64,000 bases of DNA. Source: UBA2821 sp902763335. Its GTDB lineage: Bacteria > Bacillota > Clostridia > Lachnospirales > Lachnospiraceae. The DNA lies in assembly GCA_052066835.1 (NCBI GenBank), contig JBQHRJ010000004.1; one strand, 5' to 3'. The notes below the pieces were generated by a model. That model had not been told where the DNA came from, ran no database searches, and saw nothing but the letters and a program-made list of their open reading frames with translations. Below are positions 1 to 7,555 of the stretch, in pieces (within the stretch, counting starts at the first letter, position 1; each line of letters starts with the position of its first letter). A program made the position numbers and the translations under genes.

Positions 1-1
1 T

Positions 2-1192
2 CATTATAACAACATTGGAAGCACAATGTATCTTACGGATTCAGAAGGAAACATATGTGCAGAGTATATATATGGAACATATGGTGAACTGCTTAAAGGG
101 GACACTAATCTAACATCATACCTGTATAACGGTAAATACGGAGTAATGACGGATGAAAACGGTCTTTACTATATGAGACACCGGTATTATAATACAGACA
201 TAAGAAGGTTTGTAAACCAGGATATAGTAAATGGCAACTTAGGAAACAGCCAGAGTCTTAACAGATACAGCTATGTACAGGGAAATCCGCTGACATATAC
301 AGATCCGTTCGGTCTTTCACCGGAAAAAGATGGTGGAAGTATCGGAATGAATATAGTTCACGGACTGCTTGATGCACTGGGATGTGTACCGGGTGGTGTC
401 GGAATAGTGGCAAATTTTGCCAATGCGGCATTATATGCAGTGGTAGACCATGACTATGGAATGGCAGCACTGTCACTGGTGGCAGGAGTAACCCTCGGAG
501 CATCCAAGATAGTATCCATGGGAGGAAAGCTTGCCGGACACGCAAAGTCGATAGAGACCATAGGAAGGCTCGTATCAAATACGGCAAGTTTCGCAATATG
601 TGCAGAACAGACAGTATCATCATCAGCCGCGATGTGGAATAAGTACCATGAAAAGGGTGCAAAGCTGAGTGGAGAAACGGCTCTCGAAATCCTTGGTATC
701 GGACTGAATGTTGCGGGAATGGCAGCATCAGGAAAAGGCATAGTTGAAAGTGGAAACCGCCTTGGGAAGATGGTAAAAGAAGGCGGAACTACAAACAAGA
801 TGTCGAAGGGGATTAGTGAGAGTGGTACTTCTTCTGTAGCTAAACCTAATCAAGGACAAGGATTCTCAAGTAAAGGTTACAATCCACAACCAGGAGAGAG
901 AACTTTTGAAGGATATGTAAAGCAAACTAGTGACCCTGAAATCAGTCTGTATACAAAGTCATCTGGATTTAACAATAATCCAAAAGGCACTGGAGGACAA
1001 TTTAAGAGATTTGGTGCAAATGAGCATTATGGACTAGCTCCACATGTCCATCAACCAGTAAGAAATGTAACGCCAAATGGTATGATTTTTGGAAAGACTG
1101 GAAAAGATGTAGGGATAGATGTTTTTAGTCCAAATAAAAAAGATATTAAACAGTTATATGAGTATTTAAATAACGGGAAATATCACGAATAA
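2..1192 (+). CDS. Rhs-family protein, 3' part, with polymorphic toxin C-terminus
   Basis: The reading frame is open from the window edge, so the true start lies outside. Counting from the first in-window Met (position 26), the frame shows the conserved Rhs core end: YYxRxRYY-type motif near residues 48-55, NRYSYVQGNP near 79-88 and the DPFGL boundary at 93-97. After DPFGL comes a variable region: a hydrophobic Ala/Gly-rich stretch (about 105-240), then a probable toxin tip (about 293-388) with GANEHYGLAPHVHQP, which contains an HVH pair. Rhs proteins are large secreted or surface proteins whose tip after DPFGL is an exchangeable toxin. The fold resembles the HVH-containing polymorphic toxins (type 24-like), but that subfamily call is a guess. 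The next gene is the likely immunity partner, 17 bases downstream. Confidence 0.85.
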   Translation, partial: HYNNIGSTMYLTDSEGNICAEYIYGTYGELLKGDTNLTSYLYNGKYGVMTDENGLYYMRHRYYNTDIRRFVNQDIVNGNLGNSQSLNRYSYVQGNPLTYTDPFGLSPEKDGGSIGMNIVHGLLDALGCVPGGVGIVANFANAALYAVVDHDYGMAALSLVAGVTLGASKIVSMGGKLAGHAKSIETIGRLVSNTASFAICAEQTVSSSAAMWNKYHEKGAKLSGETALEILGIGLNVAGMAASGKGIVESGNRLGKMVKEGGTTNKMSKGISESGTSSVAKPNQGQGFSSKGYNPQPGERTFEGYVKQTSDPEISLYTKSSGFNNNPKGTGGQFKRFGANEHYGLAPHVHQPVRNVTPNGMIFGKTGKDVGIDVFSPNKKDIKQLYEYLNNGKYHE

Positions 1193-1209
1193 GAGAGGTA
1201 CATTTTAAC

Positions 1210-1488
1210 ATGACAAAACAACAGACAATATTTTTTGAAGAATTATCATATATTCAAGAATATTGTGTAAATGTTGCATTATGCAACAGCAAAAACAATA
1301 TCAATGATGAAGAACGCTTACGAGATGTAACAAGTGATGTAATTTATAGGGTAATGGAATTACTTGATGGATATGCTTGTGAATTACCTAGATTTAAACT
1401 TATCAATGCAGAAACAGGAGAAGTGCTTAATGAAGGAATTGAGTTGCACGATACATGTGTTGAGTACTTAAGCAAAAAAGAAATATAA
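1210..1488 (+). CDS. Putative immunity protein for the Rhs toxin
   Basis: This 92-aa acidic, mostly helical, soluble protein has no signal peptide or membrane segment. It starts 17 bases after the Rhs stop, with a GAGAGG-type ribosome-binding site upstream. I do not recognise the family by sequence. The role is inferred from position: in polymorphic toxin loci the gene directly after the toxin tip normally encodes the cognate immunity protein, and these are small, acidic and fast-evolving. AT-rich composition matches the toxin tip rather than the Rhs core, consistent with the two moving as a cassette. Confidence 0.6.
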   Translation: MTKQQTIFFEELSYIQEYCVNVALCNSKNNINDEERLRDVTSDVIYRVMELLDGYACELPRFKLINAETGEVLNEGIELHDTCVEYLSKKEI

Positions 1489-1550
1489 GTATACTTAATA
1501 ACATATTAATTTTTTTCGTTTCCTTATGTTATATATTATGTATACACTAA

Positions 1551-1656
1551 GGTCGCCCACCGCCTAAAATTTAACCATGGTCTTTAAATTAATCGGAATG
1601 GCTCTCACCGAAGGTGATATAATCCTGTAGATTAATTTGAAGACCCTAGGGCGAAT
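1551..1656 (+). ncRNA. Candidate structured RNA
   Basis: A nested fold is visible. The outer arms are TCGCCC (1553-1558) and GGGCGA (1649-1654). The main stem is GGTCTTTAAATTAATC (1579-1594) against 1630-1645, 16 pairs with a single G-U. An inner TCACC-gaa-GGTGA hairpin lies at 1605-1617. The G-U wobble in the long stem is compatible with an RNA structure rather than only a DNA palindrome. No known RNA family was recognised. It could also be a mobile-element end or a bridge-RNA relic. Confidence 0.35.
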
Positions 1657-1786
1657 TTACCCTTTGGGTGCATATAAGGACACCCGCAAAACTGAATATT
1701 GTTCCATCAAAGATGCAGAACGCATTGTTTTCAAGGCTCTTGTTGCTGTGAAGACAATGTGTTTTTCTGTAAAAAATAATCTCCTT

Positions 1787-1918
1787 AAGCGGTATTTCAG
1801 ATATAAAAAATGGTCAAAAAAGCGGTAATTTCGACTCAAATATTGCTTCAAAAGGCGGTAAATCAAATACAGATTTTTGCCAGAAAGACGGTATCGGATT
1901 CTTTTGATTTTGCTATCA
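1787..1918 (+). repeat. Four degenerate 33-bp tandem repeats
   Basis: The core CGGTA recurs at 1790, 1823, 1856 and 1889, exactly 33 bases apart each time, and a TTGC-like block recurs about 24 bases into units 2 to 4. In one plus-strand frame the units translate as 11-residue repeats beginning K-x-G. That frame is closed by stops on both sides, so this looks like a fragment of a repeat-protein gene rather than a working ORF. Confidence 0.5.
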
Positions 1919-2484
1919 AAGATATTACAGGAGCTCTTTTCCTTTAGAAATCCAGCCATTTTCTAAGATTTTTTCGTAATTAAGTTCCACTTCAAGATGG
2001 ATTATGACATTCAGAGACAGATAACTGACAATTCGCTGGGGTCTCATGAATACAGATAACTTTGACAATGATGGATAATCTCCTGCAATCTCAAATCATC
2101 ATCCGTTGATACCATCAAAATTCTCCAATCTTAATCTGAACTTCTTAATATCACACCGCTGTTTTGATTCATTCTGATTTTTCGAATATCAAATCAACTA
2201 ATATCTCCAGAAACCTGCTCATCCACCGATACTGCATAGTTCCATAAATATGCAGAATATTTCTTTTGTCACGGCATTTGAATTTTTTGTATATGTTCGA
2301 TTTTCTGCGTATTTTTTGAAGTATGAAGTGCGGTATCAAAATATAAGATGAAAAAGTGTATAAATTTAAACAAATCTTATAAACATTTCCTGCCGACTTT
2401 AAGGAACTTTGGAACCTACAGACTGTTTTCAGAATGACGCATATAGGCATAAGTTAACCAACAATGAAAAGGAGGTTGGCTTTT
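1919..2484. other. Intergenic stretch, no gene supported
   Basis: AT-rich sequence between the repeat relic and the recombinase pair. Open frames here lack a plausible ribosome-binding site and resemble no family. I see nothing definite apart from the AAGGAGG ribosome-binding site at its right end, which serves the gene at 2485. Confidence 0.4.
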
Positions 2485-2946
2485 ATGATTTATGGTTTTA
2501 TCTCATCGCTTGATGATGAGACAACAAAGGTGTTTTTCAGAAGTAAGAAAATTCGTGTGAATAACATTTACAATGCTGGAAGTCTTGGTGCACTTACATC
2601 GGTTCTCCAGAGTGGAGATGTAGTTTACACCGTTAGCTGTAATCGTTTTGCATCGGTGCGTCAGGTGTATACCTTTGCAAGGTTCTGTCATGAAAGGGGT
2701 ATCGTTCTTCATTTTGTAGCAGAGCCTTATCTTGATATTGGCAATGGTAAGCAGTGGAGACCTGCAGTTGCAAAAGTCATTGCCAGTATGGTAGAAAGTG
2801 AGCAGAAAGCAAAGGGCATGATGGCACAAGGTTTCAAGATGAGTGATTCCCAGTGGGAGTATACCTATCGGTGCTTTGAACTGATGAACCTTGATATTCT
2901 GGCACATCTGTTTTCTACTGATGGTGTACTGAAGCGTGGTTCTTAA
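2485..2946 (+). CDS. Serine-recombinase-like protein, catalytically degenerate
   Basis: The protein has 153 aa. The start at 2485 is chosen because AAGGAGG lies 9 bases upstream. The layout resembles the N-terminal resolvase domain: IYGFIS at the N terminus aligns with the I-Y-x-R-V-S nucleophile motif, and the region GDVVYTVSCNRF aligns with the V-xx-xDRL motif. FVAEPYLDIGNGKQWRP aligns with the later substrate-loop region ending in a long helix (ASMVESEQKAK). The Arg two residues before the nucleophile Ser is Phe here, and the second active-site Arg is missing, so catalysis is doubtful. There is no canonical DNA-binding tail beyond about 30 residues. It sits upstream of a minimal tyrosine recombinase and may be a regulator or accessory factor of it. 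Confidence 0.5.
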   Translation: MIYGFISSLDDETTKVFFRSKKIRVNNIYNAGSLGALTSVLQSGDVVYTVSCNRFASVRQVYTFARFCHERGIVLHFVAEPYLDIGNGKQWRPAVAKVIASMVESEQKAKGMMAQGFKMSDSQWEYTYRCFELMNLDILAHLFSTDGVLKRGS

Positions 2947-3242
2947 TCATCTTGGGGTATCGTCTGTGGGGCACGTGGCTTTGTACGATGCCCTACGTTG
3001 CGTTTTACGGTCTTTGGTGCGTACTACTGCCACTATTGTCTTTGGTGGCAAATTTGGGCGAATTACGGCTTTGGGGTCTGGTTCTTATTCGTACTGGTTT
3101 AGGAACTGTGGCGGTACGGGTGGGTTCTGTGGTGGTGGCAGTTATTTTAAGGAACTATCTGGGTGTAGTTATTGGAACTTGGCATATTTTAGCTGACCTT
3201 TACTGGTTGGTTTCTCATGATATATGGATTGGAGTTGGTGTA
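2947..3242 (+). other. G/T-rich spacer between two recombinase genes
   Basis: This roughly 300-base stretch is clearly richer in G and T on the plus strand than its surroundings (runs such as GGGGT, GGTGGTGG). Two overlapping frames are open through it. One is hydrophobic and continuous with the downstream recombinase frame; the other is Gly/Cys-rich. Neither has a convincing start or family. I treat it as a non-coding or residual segment; its composition suggests origin from another genome. Confidence 0.35.
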
Positions 3243-3818
3243 ATGAATAAGAGAACAAGAGCAATCGATGAAGATACTTACAAGCTTATTATTGCCACTA
3301 TGAAGAATGGCTTCACTCATGAAGGTGTGCAGTATAAGCCTAATGAGCGGATTGCCACAGTACTGGTACTGGAATATAATCTGGGCTTGCGTGTTGGGGA
3401 TATCCTGCAACTTAAGGTAGAAAGTTTTGTGAAAGATGGTAGTCGGTATCGTCTGGATATGTATGAGCAGAAGACTAATAAGCATCGCAATTTCACAGTG
3501 CCGAATGAAGTGTATCAGTTTGTTTTGGATTATGCATACAAGAATCATATTTCTTCCAAGACGAAGCTGTTCCCCATAACCGAGCGTGCAGTATTGAAGC
3601 ATCTGAAGGCAGTATGCTCTTATCTTGGTCTCGAAGGGGTAGGCTCTCACAGTTTCCGCAAAGGATTCGCCACAAACGTATATGTGAACAATCATTACAA
3701 CATCGAACTGGTCAGAACACTGCTCCAGCATTCCAGTGTAAATGTGACCCAGAGATATATCGGTATTGGTTCTAAAGAACTGGAAGATGCCATTAAGAAG
3801 AATGTCTGTCTTGGCTAA
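3243..3818 (+). CDS. Minimal tyrosine recombinase (integrase catalytic domain)
   Basis: The protein has 191 aa; the start at 3243 follows a GGAG ribosome-binding site. The catalytic signature of the phage-integrase family is visible: Arg in NLGLRVGDILQL (about residues 46-57), H-x-x-R in SHSFRKGFATN, the second His in LLQHSSVNVT and the Tyr nucleophile in QRYIGI. The N-terminal core-binding (SAM-like) domain is absent, so it is essentially a bare catalytic domain. It follows the serine-recombinase-like gene, suggesting a two-gene mobile unit. Substrate sites are unknown. Confidence 0.8.
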   Translation: MNKRTRAIDEDTYKLIIATMKNGFTHEGVQYKPNERIATVLVLEYNLGLRVGDILQLKVESFVKDGSRYRLDMYEQKTNKHRNFTVPNEVYQFVLDYAYKNHISSKTKLFPITERAVLKHLKAVCSYLGLEGVGSHSFRKGFATNVYVNNHYNIELVRTLLQHSSVNVTQRYIGIGSKELEDAIKKNVCLG

Positions 3819-4105
3819 GATAAATTCAAAAATGAAAGACAACTTCTTATCACTGCACCCTATATGGCACTTTGCCAGTAGGATGCAGTTTTCTTTTATT
3901 CTGCTAGTAAGAAATGTGTGTGTTGATAAGATGGATTATTGGTTTCGTGAATGTGCGGTAACGGGAGTAACAGCAGTAACTATATGAGTTGGTGTCAGAA
4001 AACCTTTAGCTGGAAATATGGTGTGCATAAAATGCCTTGAAACATCTCAGCTGGTAAATCTACATCGCTGAAAGTATAAGGGATTTGGGGTATGGTGTAA
4101 AATGT

Positions 4106-4302
4106 CTTTTTCTTTTAAGAGAAAGCAGAATTAACTTGAATACGACGGTATTCAGAGTTAACATCACACACACTTTCAAAGCGATTCGTAAGCCTTTGAA
4201 AGTACCTGCGTTCTGCAGGAAAATATCCATCTCCATGAAAGTCAGCGGTATTTCTTTTGAAAATACTTTGTGTCTGACCAGAAGTGGATAGGCTATACCA
4301 CT
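4106..4302. repeat. Array of six consecutive hairpins
   Basis: Hairpins follow one another between the tyrosine recombinase and the IS110 transposase. Stems: 4106-4113/4118-4125; 4131-4143/4148-4161 (TTAACT..AGTTAA and GAATAC..GTATTC); 4172-4181/4194-4203 (10 perfect pairs, ACTTTCAAAG); 4205-4209/4215-4219; 4241-4254/4259-4278 (GTCAG..CTGAC with an inner GTATTT..AAATAC); 4283-4287/4298-4302 (AGTGG..CCACT). The sequences differ from one hairpin to the next, so this is an array of structures rather than of sequence repeats. Confidence 0.55.
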
Positions 4303-4391
4303 CTTGCACACTCGGTTGCTGAAAAGATGCGTAATTCCGAGAAAGATGCTTAACAGTTGAGAATGCCACTATTTTGCTATTCGAGTGAGAC

Positions 4392-4482
4392 ATGCAGGAG
4401 TGGATAATAAAATATTCAGTGGGAGCTTGCTCACTAAGGAATATTTTATTATCTGCTCCTATAGGGCGAACGCCCTGCATGA
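4392..4482 (+). ncRNA. Candidate IS110 bridge RNA / left-end structure
   Basis: CATGCAGG (4392-4399) pairs with CCTGCATG (4475-4482) and encloses two internal stems: a 15-bp perfect stem 4404-4418/4440-4454 capped by a small AGTG..CACT hairpin, and GGGC-gaac-GCCC (4465-4476). This makes a multibranched RNA-like fold about 100 bases before the transposase start. IS110-family elements are known to express a structured bridge RNA from the noncoding end next to tnp, with two internal loops that pair with target and donor. Identification here rests on position and fold only. Confidence 0.4.
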
Positions 4483-4584
4483 ATATTTTGTCTTGATACA
4501 TTTCATTTCTATAAATATCTGGCTGACAAAATATGAATGCCATGTCTTACGCAAAGAATACTTGAGAGAATGGAGTTGATTTTT

Positions 4585-5817
4585 ATGACTAAAGAAAATT
4601 TTATTTATGTGGGTATCGATTTACATAAAGAAACCCACACTGCAGTTATGATTGACTGCTACAATCAAAAGCTGGGAGAGATTACTTTCCCAAACAGACC
4701 AGCCGATTTTCCTAAGCTGGTAACAAAGGTTAAAAAATGTAATACTGATGTAAAAGAAGTAGTCTATTGTCTGGAGAATGCTTATGGTTACGGCAGACCT
4801 TTAGCGGTGTGGCTGATTGATAAGGGGTATTTTGTAAAGGATGTAAATAGCGCTATCTCACATCGACAGGCAAAACACAGAGGAGCTATGTATCGCAAGA
4901 GTGACAGTGACGATGCGGAAGCTATTGCTTTAGCAACGTTAAATATGCTGGACAAACTTCCGGATGCCTGCCCCAATGATGCGTACTGGTCACTTGGTCA
5001 GTTGGTGCATCGCAGGGACAATATTATGAAACAGCGGACCAGATTGGTAAATCAATTGCATGAACAGTTGTGTATTGCGTATCCGTCTTATAAGTCATTT
5101 TTTAATGACATCAGCAGGCCTACTGCACTGTATTTTTGGGAGCATTACCCATCCAGAAAGTATTTAAAAGGTAAGACTGTGGAAGACTTGCGGGCAGAAC
5201 TTGTTCCGGTCAGCCATAACAAATGCTCCACTAAAACCTGCGAGAAAATCTTGGATGCAGTAGCCAGTGATAAGGTTAAAAATAATGCTTATCAAGATGC
5301 CAGAGATATGGTAACTCTTAGCATAGTCAGCGATTTACAGCACTATGACAGCCAGCTTGCTGAAGTAGACAAGATGCTGGAACAGATGTATAAGATGCTT
5401 GGCTGCACGCTTACAACCATTCCCGGTGTAAATGTTATCACAGCAGTGAAGATTCTTGCTGAAATCGGTGATATTAAACGGTTCAGTAATGCCAATAAAC
5501 TGGCACAGTTTGCTGGAATTGCACCGCTTCATTTATCATCTAGCGGTAAGGGGAAAGATGCAGCTACCAAGCAGGGTAACAGACGATTGCAGGCAATTAT
5601 TTATTTCCTTGCAATCCAGATGGTGCAGGTATCCTCAAAGGGTACACCGAGAAATTCGGTGGTACGGGCATACTACGAGAAACGTAAGGCAGAGGGAAAA
5701 ACCAGTCAACAGGCACTGATTTGCATTTCAAGACGGTTAATCAGTATTATTTATGGAATGTTAAAGCATGGTACGGAATATCGTATGCCAGTGGTGGAAA
5801 GTGCTGGCGAAAAGTAG
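4585..5817 (+). CDS. IS110-family transposase
   Basis: The 410-aa protein starts at the ATG that follows GGAG and begins FIYVGIDLHKE. The N-terminal RuvC-like DEDD domain is shown by the first Asp in VGIDLHKE (D12), the Glu in CLENAYGYG and the Asp/Glu run in RKSDSDDAEA. The C-terminal transposase-20 domain is shown by TTIPGVNVITAVKILAEIGDI and FAGIAPLHLSSSGKG, with the candidate Ser nucleophile in the SSSGK segment. The length matches the family (about 400 aa) and the frame is intact, so it may be active. This family performs RNA-guided recombination through a bridge RNA encoded next to the gene. Confidence 0.92.
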   Translation: MTKENFIYVGIDLHKETHTAVMIDCYNQKLGEITFPNRPADFPKLVTKVKKCNTDVKEVVYCLENAYGYGRPLAVWLIDKGYFVKDVNSAISHRQAKHRGAMYRKSDSDDAEAIALATLNMLDKLPDACPNDAYWSLGQLVHRRDNIMKQRTRLVNQLHEQLCIAYPSYKSFFNDISRPTALYFWEHYPSRKYLKGKTVEDLRAELVPVSHNKCSTKTCEKILDAVASDKVKNNAYQDARDMVTLSIVSDLQHYDSQLAEVDKMLEQMYKMLGCTLTTIPGVNVITAVKILAEIGDIKRFSNANKLAQFAGIAPLHLSSSGKGKDAATKQGNRRLQAIIYFLAIQMVQVSSKGTPRNSVVRAYYEKRKAEGKTSQQALICISRRLISIIYGMLKHGTEYRMPVVESAGEK

Positions 5818-5929
5818 TAGAAATAATGGCAAATATGTAGTAGAATTTTAAGCAGATGTGAGAGTCAGCTTTGGGAAGTGTACGCATTTTTCGGAAGAGT
5901 GGCATCGGCTTGGATTGTTATAAGGGTAA

Positions 5930-6294
5930 AGAGTTTATGTCAAGAGTGGTAGTAAGACTAATTTTGATAATGAAATACCTAGAAGTGGGTCTGAATGGAA
6001 TGAATATTTAAAGGGAAAGTATGGTGCAGATAATGTACATTGGAATATTAATTCTGCTGATGATATTTTTAGCGACCCGACACGCTTAAAAGGATATACT
6101 GTTGATGAATTGCAGAAGGTTCTTGGTAATGATTGGACAAGAGGCGTATATGGAAGTAATGGTGGTGGTTGGAAATTAATGAATGGTGATATTTCTATAT
6201 TTTATCATCTGGGGCTACTGGAAAAATAAAGGTAGTAAATCCTGAAACCTATATTCCACTGAAAGGTGATAAAGCAACTATAATTTATGATTAG
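5930..6294 (+). pseudogene. Orphan Rhs/polymorphic-toxin C-terminal fragment, frameshifted
   Basis: A coding stretch without a start runs from 5930 (RVYVKSGSKTNFDNE..) through GSEWNEYLKGKYGADNVHW, YTVDELQKVLGNDWTRG and ISIFYH. It then loses frame near 6211. In the next frame it continues GATGKIKVVNPETYIPLKG to the stop at 6292-6294. One missing T in the CATCTGG region would restore a continuous tail. It looks like a displaced toxin tip of the kind stored downstream of rhs genes. The stop overlaps the region before the next gene, its probable immunity gene. Confidence 0.6.
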
Positions 6295-6304
6295 AGGTGA
6301 TGAG

Positions 6305-6646
6305 ATGATGATTTCATTAGAAGAAAGATATGAAAACTTTAAAAAAACAATTCAAGAATGTGGGAGTTATTTGTTGACAGAAAGTGATGATACAATTAAA
6401 CATAATCTATTTGAAGAATTTTCGATAGATGTTATTAGTTTTCTGCATGAAGATACATTAAATCTTTTCTTGGATGAAGGTATGATTGATGATGATATAC
6501 TAGAAAAAAGCATAGAGTTAAGAAATTCATTTATGCAATTAGAAAAAAATGTAGAGTTGCTTAGTGTTGAAGCAGTAAGAACATTTGAAGAATGGAAAAG
6601 ATTATTAAGAACATCTGATGAAATAAGAAAGTTGCTTTATTGGTAA
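6305..6646 (+). CDS. Putative immunity protein of the orphan toxin tail
   Basis: This 113-aa acidic, helical, soluble protein of unrecognised family starts at 6305, where GAGGTG is 6-7 bases upstream; an alternative in-frame ATG at 6287 overlaps the toxin stop. Position directly after a toxin-tail fragment is the basis for the immunity call. The gene is intact although its toxin is broken, as is common where orphan immunity genes still protect against related strains. A strong terminator follows at 6666. Confidence 0.5.
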   Translation: MMISLEERYENFKKTIQECGSYLLTESDDTIKHNLFEEFSIDVISFLHEDTLNLFLDEGMIDDDILEKSIELRNSFMQLEKNVELLSVEAVRTFEEWKRLLRTSDEIRKLLYW

Positions 6647-6665
6647 GGTAATTATTTTGTTATGT

Positions 6666-6698
6666 AAAAAGCCAGTAGACATAAACTGCTGGCTTTTT
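6666..6698 (+). terminator. Rho-independent terminator
   Basis: AAAAAGCCAGTAG pairs with CTGCTGGCTTTTT across a short loop and ends in a T-run, 20 bases after the immunity gene stop. Confidence 0.85.
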
Positions 6699-6736
6699 CA
6701 TGTTTTAAATTATTAGAGGCAATGGATTATTGTGAA

Positions 6737-6949
6737 CTATATAATTTCCTGTTCCATAGAAGTCCATTGAAATTGAGTAGTTGCATTATACGGTCGGTTA
6801 CTGATTATTAGCTCAGTATCGTCTTTAAGCAGTACTTTCTGGAAGTAGTATCCTTTATCCATGAAACGACCTGCCAGTTTCATTTTCATAATATGTTCGT
6901 CATCTGCCCTATTGAAGATGCTCCATCCGTATAAGGATTTATTACCACA
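6737..6949 (-). pseudogene. Possible C-terminal gene fragment
   Basis: Read on the minus strand, an open frame lacking a start ends at a TAG (6737-6739). It gives a protein-like sequence with YGWSIFNRADDEHIMKMKL, FMDKGYYFQKVLLKDDTE and NRPYNATTQFQW. Amino-acid composition looks like real coding sequence, not a shadow, but there is no start, no ribosome-binding site and no family I recognise. Probably the remaining tail of a gene lost by rearrangement. Confidence 0.3.
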
Positions 6950-6967
6950 TTATCCGGAAGAGCATAT

Positions 6968-7429
6968 ATGTATTCAAAGGGATTATATGAGATTAACAAA
7001 AATCTCAGCATTAAGTTCATTGGAGATTTCAAAGAAGAGCATGAATATTGGTCATTACTTTTAGACATGGATGATGCTGCTGTTTCATTTATACATATTG
7101 ATGACTCAGAAAATAATATAGATATTGTTAAATATACACATGATGGGAAACAACTTAAGAAGGAAACATTATATAATTCAAAAAATAAAATATATTGTAT
7201 ACACAATGAAACATTAATTGACGGAACTCTGATGATTGGTTTTCAGGTGTGTGAGAATATTATAACCATCGGATATAAAAATGGTAAATTTTGTATCTAT
7301 GAGAGAGCGCGTGAAACGCATATGATAGGAACAAAAATGCTGAAATATGGTTTGATGCTTTGGGAAAATTCCACAGGTCGTGACACAAAATTAGAAATTG
7401 TAAGAATGACTGATATGAAGGAGCAATAA
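6968..7429 (+). CDS. Unknown protein, probably 5'-truncated
   Basis: The 153-aa soluble protein is rich in beta-strand-like segments (for example FIHIDDSENNIDIVKYTHDGKQ and IGYKNGKFCIYERAR). The frame is open from 6935, upstream of the first ATG, and no ribosome-binding site precedes that ATG, so the N terminus is probably missing. It ends the accessory island, and nothing in it identifies a function. It may be another orphan immunity gene of the Rhs locus, but this is a guess from context only. Confidence 0.4.
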   Translation: MYSKGLYEINKNLSIKFIGDFKEEHEYWSLLLDMDDAAVSFIHIDDSENNIDIVKYTHDGKQLKKETLYNSKNKIYCIHNETLIDGTLMIGFQVCENIITIGYKNGKFCIYERARETHMIGTKMLKYGLMLWENSTGRDTKLEIVRMTDMKEQ

Positions 7430-7555
7430 ATAAAACAATTTAATTTTCTAAATATCGCAGTTCGTTAATTAATGGTTGCAAAAGTTGTATTTGCAATGTT
7501 AATATGTTAAAAGTGATATTATACCACTAAAGAAAAAGAATGGAGAGGAAAAAAT

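Larger units (their letters stand above)
4392..5817 (+). mobile_element. IS110-family insertion sequence (ends not resolved)
   Basis: The element comprises the folded upstream segment and the transposase gene. IS110 elements lack clear terminal inverted repeats and usually make no or very short target duplications, so I could not fix its ends; the hairpin array at 4106-4302 and the 110 bases after the transposase may belong to it. It interrupts an Rhs toxin-cassette region, separating the orphan toxin tail at 5930 from the Rhs gene. Confidence 0.7.

Noticed and set aside
1657..1959. 100-aa minus-strand and 63-aa plus-strand frames over the 33-bp repeats
   Set aside because: Periodic residues reflect the DNA repeats; no start signal and no family.
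2936..3196. 86-aa Gly/Cys-rich frame, and an N-terminal hydrophobic extension of the tyrosine recombinase
   Set aside because: Both are readings of the same G/T-rich spacer; the recombinase has a good ribosome-binding site at 3243, and neither frame shows a family.
2946..3243. Diversity-generating retroelement variable region suggested by the Gly/Trp/Tyr-rich reading
   Set aside because: No reverse transcriptase and no matching template repeat in the window.
4115..4543. 142-aa minus-strand frame over the hairpin array
   Set aside because: Overlaps folded noncoding DNA and lacks a ribosome-binding site; composition follows the palindromes.
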